The notes beneath the pieces are model-generated. The model did not search any database and was not told the DNA's origin. It saw only the letters and a program-made list of their open reading frames with translations. DNA of 64,000 nt, taken from NCBI RefSeq assembly GCF_902167145.1, contig NC_050098.1:117280207-117344206 (forward strand), written 5' to 3'. The position numbers and the translations under genes are program-made. Origin of the DNA: Zea mays (Eukaryota > Streptophyta > Magnoliopsida > Poales > Poaceae). The number at the start of each line of letters is the position of its first letter. Position 1 is the first letter of the stretch. Below are positions 58,691 to 64,000 of this stretch, piece by piece.

Positions 58691-59994
58691 TGTCGGGTAC
58701 CGTAATTAGGGGTACCCCCAATACTCCTTAACATGGCTGGAAAACATCCTCAGAACAAACCGTAAAGACTGATAGGCACGGTTCAAGTCAAGGCCTCGTC
58801 TACCAAGGGACGCGATCTCATCCGAGCCCAGCCTCGGGCAAGAACTGTAGTCCTGGATGGATTCATCGCCTGAGGGCATCCTCAGGCAGTGGGCGCACCC
58901 TCGGCTCGCCCGAAGCCAAGCTCGGGCAAACTTTGTCGTGCAGCGACCTCGCCCAAATCGCCTCACTAACCGACTGTATCGCATGCGCATTTAATGCGAG
59001 GATCGCCTGACACCTTATCCTGACACGCGCGCCTCAGTCGGCAAGGTCGAAGTGACCGCAGTCACTTCACCCCTTTACTGATCGTTCTGACAGGAAAACA
59101 GCACTATTCACCCCGTTCCGACTACTGTGCCAACCACCAGGGTAAAACCAACGGCAGTAAGTCACGACCTCCCCTGAGTTCAGCCTCGGGCGCAACAGGG
59201 AGCTCCGCCTCGCCCGGCCTCAGGCCTCGGCCTCGGGAGAAGGTCTTCGCCTCGCCTAACCTCGGGCCTCGGCCTCAGCCTCGGCCTCGGGAGGAGTCAC
59301 AACCTCGCCCGACCTCAGCTTCGGCCTCAAGAGAAGTCTCCGCCTCACCCGACCTCGGCCTCGGACCGAGTACGCCACTGGGGATACATCATTACCCTAC
59401 CCCTAGCTAGCTACCTCAGGCTACGAAGGAACAAGACCGGTGTCCCATCTAGATTACTCCGGTAACAGGTAATGATGGTTCCCCGCGTGCGTCCATGACG
59501 TCGATGGTTCTCAGCTCCCTATGGAAGCAAGGAAATGTCAGCAGGATCCATGCCGCACCGCCAGCTGCGCTTCTACAGGGCTCATGCACTTCTTCGACGG
59601 CCATGTTAGCACATACACAGGGCTCAAGCACTTCTCTGTCGGCCACGTTAGCACATAGCTACACCCCCATTGTACATCTAGACCATCTCCTTGTATCTAT
59701 AAAAGGGGATGTACAGGGCCTTCCTAAGGGACGAGAGGGGCGAGAGGGGCGAGCAGAGGCAGACAGAGTGGGAGAAACGCAGAGGAGGCTAGCTCAGACA
59801 GCTCACCTCAGGGCCAGACCCTCTCTCTCTCTCGCGCGACGCTTGTAACCCCTACTACGAGCACCCCGGTGCAAGATAATATAAGCCTCATCCTCTCTCT
59901 AGTATTCCATCTTGCATCAACCCATCTGGGCAGGGACACGCAGCGACAAATTCACTAGTCGGTTGAGGGTCCTCGCGGGTCCGAAACGCCGACA
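58691..59994 (+). repeat. 3' LTR of element C (1,304 bp)
   Basis: Starts TGTCGGGTACC and ends CGCCGACA, followed by the ATTTG duplication. TATA box at 59698-59705. Shorter than the 5' LTR by a few small deletions in the CCTCGG-rich patch and near 58865. Confidence 0.93.
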
Positions 59995-59999
59995 ATTTG
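59995..59999. repeat. Right target-site duplication of C (ATTTG)
   Basis: Partner of 5747-5751. Confidence 0.92.
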
Positions 60000-60562
60000 A
60001 ATTCAAATTTAGATTTCAAACTAAAAAGAAAACAAAGCAGAAAAGATAAAAGAAAAAGAAAGAAAGAAAAAGGGCGCGTGGGCCAAATCTGTGCCAGTCG
60101 GCCCACTAGTCTGCTACTCCGTGTGGCCCAGTTCTGGGAAATCGGCGCTGACATCAGGACCCCACTGGTCGGTCGTGCCAACGCTTCTCGTGCGTCTTAT
60201 CACTGCACCGCGGACCCCGCACACCAGCTCAAATAACCACTATCACCGCGTTACCCCTAGCCGCTGCCTCACCAATTTCGTGACCCCACCTGTCACCCGT
60301 TTACTGCACGTGAAACCACTGACCGGCGCGGGCCCACATGTCTAGAAGCCATGTTCCTCTTCTCAGCCATGGACTCCAGTGCGAGCTATTGTGCCCGTGC
60401 GAGATCCCCGCTACCAACGATTCCACCTCGCCCAGGCTTCAAAAGCAGACCCAAGACCCCCTCATGCTCTTCCCTTTGCCCCCTTCTTTCCGCCACCACC
60501 AGAGAAAGAAAGCGGGAGTCCGCCGCCATCGAATCACACCATCCTCACCACTCGGCACTTGT
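59995..60562 (+). repeat. 3' LTR of element B, resumed after C
   Basis: The ATTTG duplication shows this is the sequence originally joined to base 5751. It starts AT-rich with an AAAGAAAG purine patch, then becomes GC-rich, as the LTRs of E also do. No coding potential is evident; the small + strand ORFs are not called. It is cut by element G, so B's LTR end is not in the window. Confidence 0.65.
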
Positions 60563-60815
60563 TGTCAGCATCCAGCCTGACAGGGAGCACAGGGACTATT
60601 CCACGGCAGCGGATACACCTCCGCTGGAAGCTCCGGTGTTGGGCCGGCGACGAAAGAAGCCCAATGTAAGATACACGGGTCCAGAGTGGGTATGAGTATT
60701 TAAGGAACGAATTTGTAAGGAATACTCAGGTTGTAAGAAATACGCTACTACTAATAGTATCGTATCGTATCGTCTCCTATCCCTATCGGGGTCTCCCTGG
60801 TGCCAGACCCTAACA
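60563..60815 (+). repeat. 5' LTR of element G (about 253 bp)
   Basis: Starts TGTCAGCATCC and ends CCCTAACA. TATTTAAG at 60697-60704 may be its TATA box, and a TATCG triplication lies near 60758-60770. The 3' end is firm because the primer site follows. The 5' end is less sure without the partner LTR; it could be 60560. Confidence 0.65.
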
Positions 60816-60817
60816 AC

Positions 60818-60827
60818 TGGTATCAGA
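60818..60827 (+). other. Primer-binding site of element G
   Basis: TGGTATCAGA, the initiator-Met tRNA primer site, two bases after the LTR. Confidence 0.85.
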
Positions 60828-60878
60828 CTATCGATCCTGGAGGCGGCCAGCGCTCTGTACTTCACGCGAGCGGCGAAG

Positions 60879-62500
60879 ATGGTTGGGGCATTAGATCTCG
60901 GCGTATCCATAGCTCTCGCCGCTCAATCCAAGCAAATCGAATCCCAATCCAAACATCTGGCGGCGCAGTCCAAGCTGCTCCAACAACTCTGCGATCGAAT
61001 CGAAGCGCAGGATCTGCAGTGGAGTTCCTTGAAGCAATCCGTCGCCAACAACGCCGAGGATATCAGCTCGATTCATCTCCGACTGGATCACGACCGTGAA
61101 GATCTCAGCTGCAACCTCGACGCGCACCTCGCGTCGCAGACAGCGGCGTTCGAGGAGATCGCGCGGGAGCAGATTGGATCGGTCGTCGCCCACGCCTCCA
61201 CGCGGGTGGCGGCTCTGGAGAGCGTGACGTCCTGCTTCGAGTCTTGGCGACCTCGGATCGAGCGCTCGGTCGAGGGTGTCCAGGATTCCCTCACCACCAT
61301 GCGCGAGGAGTTGGCCAAGGTGTCCCAATTGCTCGAGCGCGGCGTTCCCCCTGACCCGCAGCAACCACCGGGCAACCAAGGACACGAGTGGACAGCGCCG
61401 GACCAATTCCACGCTACTGCTCCACAGGCCGACGGCCCGTACGGGCACCAGTTCGACAACTACAACCGGGAGCAGGGTTTTGGGGGTTTCTATCCCCATA
61501 ACCTTCTCCCGACCAATGGTATGCCACCCGGTGCCTTTCCTCATCATGAATTTGAACACCCTCAGTACCATGTTGGAACCCAGTTTCATGGATCCACTTA
61601 TCCACCTCCTCATACAACTTTTGGGGGTAGGGCTTTCGGTACCCAATTTACAGCCCATTTAGGCAAACTTCCACAGCTCAATTTCCCTGCATTTGATGGT
61701 GAATTTCCCAAACTTTTGCAATCTAGATGTGAAAAATATTTTGCCATGTATGGAGTTGACCCCATAGTATGGACCCAAGTAGCCACTATGCATTTTTTAG
61801 GTTCAACCGCGCGCTGGCTCCAGTCTATAGAGCACAAATTACCCAGCCTCACATGGTCTGAATTTGGGGGTTAATCAGTGAGCGTTTTGGCAAAAACCAA
61901 TATGAGTACCTACTTAGACAGCTCTTACACATTCGCCAACACTCCACTGTCACTGAGTATGTCGAGCACTTTTCTCAATTGGTAGATCAGTTGAATGCAT
62001 ACAATCTGCCCTCAGATCCACTATACTACACAACCAAATTCATTGATGGCTTGAGGAGTGATATTAAATCTGTTGTTTTGATTCAACGCCCACGAGATCT
62101 TGATACTGCCTATGTGCTCACTCAATTGCAGGAAGAGGTGGCTGAGGCGACCAAGCAACGGGATTTTAAAGGATCCAGTTGAACATTTACTAAAGCTCCT
62201 CACACTAATGACAGACCAGCTGTGACAGTGCCCAAGCCTCCTGCTACAGACGACAAACTTGCTGCCCTCTATGCCTACATGAAAGCAAAAGGTCTTTGTT
62301 ATAAGTGTGGCTTAACTTATTCCCGAGGTCACAAATGTGCTGATACTGTTCAATTACACTTGGTTGATGAGATTTGGCAATTTCTTCAACTTCTTGAGGA
62401 AGAGGAGTCACCCACAGCAGAGCCTGCAGAAGAATTACATATGCTGTCCTTATCACTGGCCACCACATCTGCGAAGGACACTCCTAAAACTATCCAATTT
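60879..62500 (+). pseudogene. gag: gag of element G
   Basis: ATG 60879 (MVGALDLGVSIALAAQSKQ) opens a frame with an N-terminal coiled coil (about residues 10-150), a Pro/Gly/His-rich linker, then the capsid domain (KLPQLNFPAFDGEFP). A one-base change in the G-run at 61866-61870 shifts the frame, and the domain continues (VTEYVEHFSQLVDQL, FIDGLRSDIK). A TGA at 62180 follows. The zinc knuckle CYKCGLTYSRGHKC is at 62299-62340. Gag reads into protease near 62500. Confidence 0.87.
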
Positions 62501-64000
62501 TTGGGTCACATTGGAGATATTGAAATTCTGGTTTTATTGGATTCAGGCAGCTCGGCGTCATTTCTCAGCTCTCGCGTGGCATCCACACTACCAGCGGTCA
62601 AGCCTCTGTACCCACCTGTTCGAGTTCAAGTCGCCTGGGGCGCCCAGCTCACTTGCTCTGAATAACTTCTGGATGTCACTTGGTATATTGGTGGTTTTCC
62701 TTTTTCTTCAGATTTGAAGGTCCTTCCACTATCCAATTATGACCTTATTCTTGGCATGGATTGGCTATGTGCATTCAGCCCGATGTGGATACACTGGAGT
62801 GCTAAATGTTTGGTCATCCCTTACCTTCATTCCAAGATTAAGCTCTGGGGTTTGGGTGCTAGTTCAGTTCATGGCCAAACACTGGAAGTATGTCTGTTGG
62901 ACTCACTGTCGGACAAGGAGCAGGATATTGTGCAGCAGCTTTCCCCTGAATTACAACAACTTCTCAGCGATTATACGGATGTGTTTGTTCTTCCACAAGG
63001 TTTACCGCCTCCCAGAGAGTGTGACCACTATATTCAGCTTGTACCAGGAGCCCAACCAGTGCAAGTTCGGCCATATCGCTATGCACCAGCACTCAAAACA
63101 GAGATCGAGACTCAGATTGCAGAAATGCTCCAAACCGGGATCATACAGCCTAGCTCTAGTGCCTTCTCATCACCGGTTATGTTGGTCAAGAAAAAGGACA
63201 ACACCTATCAGTTTTGTGTCGACTATAGGCACTTGAATGCCATGACTGTTAAGCCCAAGTTTCCAGTGCCTGTGATCGATGAGTTTTTGGACGAACTCCA
63301 TGGAGCAGCTTGGTTTTCCACAATGGACATGCGCGCAGGCTTTCATCAATTCGCATGTCTTCTGCTGACCAACACAAAACAACTTTCCAAACCCACCAAG
63401 GCCATTATGAATTCAAGGTGATGCCCTTTGGCCTTTCTGGTGCTCCGGCTACTATTCAAGGGGCAATGAACCAAACTCTAGCACCTCTGTTGCGGAAGTC
63501 AGTTTTGGTGTTCTTTGATGATATCTTAATATACAGCCCTACATGGTCACACCATTTATCTCACCTGGAATCAGTATTTCAGCTGCTCAGACAGGACAAG
63601 TGGCAGATTAAGCTGTCCAAGTGTTCCTTTGCTAAACAAGAAATTGCTTACCTCGGACACGTAATTTCTGTACATGGAGTGTCCACGGATCCCGCCAAGG
63701 TTTCAGCGGTCTCCACTTGGCCCACACCCATTAATTGTAAACAGCTTCGCAGCTTCTTGGGTTTGGCAGGATACTACAAAAAATTTGTTCGTCACTTTGC
63801 AGTCATGGCAAAGCCCCTTACCAATTTGTTGAAGAAAAATGCTCTATTCATTTGGACTAGCGTGCATGAGGATGCTTTTACAGCCTTGAAGTCGGCATTA
63901 TCCTCCGCACCAGTCTTACAGCTGCCAAATTTTTCTCTACCCTTTGAGCTGGAAACTGATGCGTCAGCTGGAGGAATTGGGGCTGTTCTCAACCAACAGG
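62501..64000 (+). pseudogene. pol: pol of element G, partial (PR, RT, start of RNase H)
   Basis: Protease has LLDSGSSASFLSS near 62540 and a C-to-T TAA at 62663. LILGMDWL and the RT lead-in (PYRYAPALKTE) follow. A one-base loss near 63349 shifts the frame just after FHQ. From ATG 63421 (MPFGLSGAPATIQGAMN) the frame is open to the window edge, with the RT active site FFDD near 63518 and the start of RNase H (LETDASAGGIGAVLN) at the very end. Confidence 0.9.

Larger units (their letters stand above)
5752..59994 (+). mobile_element. Element C: Tat-clade Ty3/gypsy retrotransposon, split by D/E and F
   Basis: Both LTRs are present (5752-7068 and 58691-59994), flanked by the perfect 5-bp duplication ATTTG (5747-5751 and 59995-59999). 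Removing D with its TSD (7701-34693) and F with its TSD (44613-58372) leaves about 13,490 bp. The clade call rests on a second archaeal-type RNase H between RNase H and integrase, a primer site starting TGGCGC, and a long GC-rich 3' internal region with antisense coding remains. By eye the LTRs differ at about 60 positions plus small indels, roughly 4-5 %, so it is older than D, E and F. Confidence 0.95.
60563..64000 (+). mobile_element. Element G: Reina-type chromovirus, right end off the window
   Basis: A short LTR is followed by TGGTATCAGA primer site, gag, protease, RT and the start of RNase H. The RT sequence (PYRYAPALKTEIETQI, LNAMTVKPKFPVPVIDEFLDEL) and a zinc knuckle of the CYKCG..HKC kind fit the Reina clade. 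Integrase, chromodomain and 3' LTR lie to the right of the window, so the duplication cannot be checked. Confidence 0.85.

Noticed and set aside
60338..60695. 80- to 114-codon + strand ORFs before element G
   Set aside because: They straddle the B LTR/G LTR boundary and overlap one another in three frames.

Overview
The window is plant nuclear DNA, almost certainly from a grass and most likely the panicoid/Andropogoneae side (inferred from element families and GC-rich LTR style). I see no host gene, tRNA, rRNA or CRISPR. Essentially all 64 kb is a nest of Ty3/gypsy LTR retrotransposons, which I call A to G.

Layout. Element B, an old Tekay/Del-type chromovirus on the + strand, is the substrate: its decayed pol is at 2469-5312 and its 3' LTR starts at 5350. 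A Tat-clade element, A, cuts into B's pol; only A's 3' internal end and 3' LTR (1-2468) are in view. A second Tat element, C (5752-59994, net about 13.5 kb, TSD ATTTG), sits in B's LTR, which resumes at 59995. C is itself split twice. Element D (7701-34688, minus strand, net about 11.5 kb, TSD GTGAG) lies in C's gag. Element F (44613-58367, minus strand, 13.8 kb, TSD TCGGA) lies in C's 3' internal region. Element E (15856-31381, + strand, 15.5 kb, TSD AAATT) lies inside D's reverse transcriptase. A Reina-type chromovirus, G, starts at about 60563 and runs off the right edge.

Age order. By-eye LTR comparison gives roughly 4-5 % divergence for C, 3.8 % for D, 1.3 % for E and 0.5 % for F, which matches the order forced by nesting (B oldest, then C, then D, then E; F recent).

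How the parts work. Each element has a promoter in the LTR, a tRNA primer site after the 5' LTR, gag for the particle, protease/RT/RNase H/integrase for copying and insertion, and a purine tract before the 3' LTR. Tat elements C and D carry a second, archaeal-type RNase H. B, E and F carry a chromodomain-like tail after integrase. Every gag-pol seen is broken by stops or frameshifts, many of the C-to-T kind.

Beyond the standard set: D carries an accessory gene on the strand opposite to gag-pol, with its own TATA box, apparent introns, a nuclear-localisation-like KKRKL and a coiled coil. C has remains of a similar antisense region. E and F each carry an extra coiled-coil ORF before gag, and in both elements the ATGs of this ORF and of gag follow splice-acceptor-like sequence. 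E has a strong splice donor inside its 4.7 kb LTR where base composition switches from GC-rich to AT-rich. E and F LTRs share a small palindrome.
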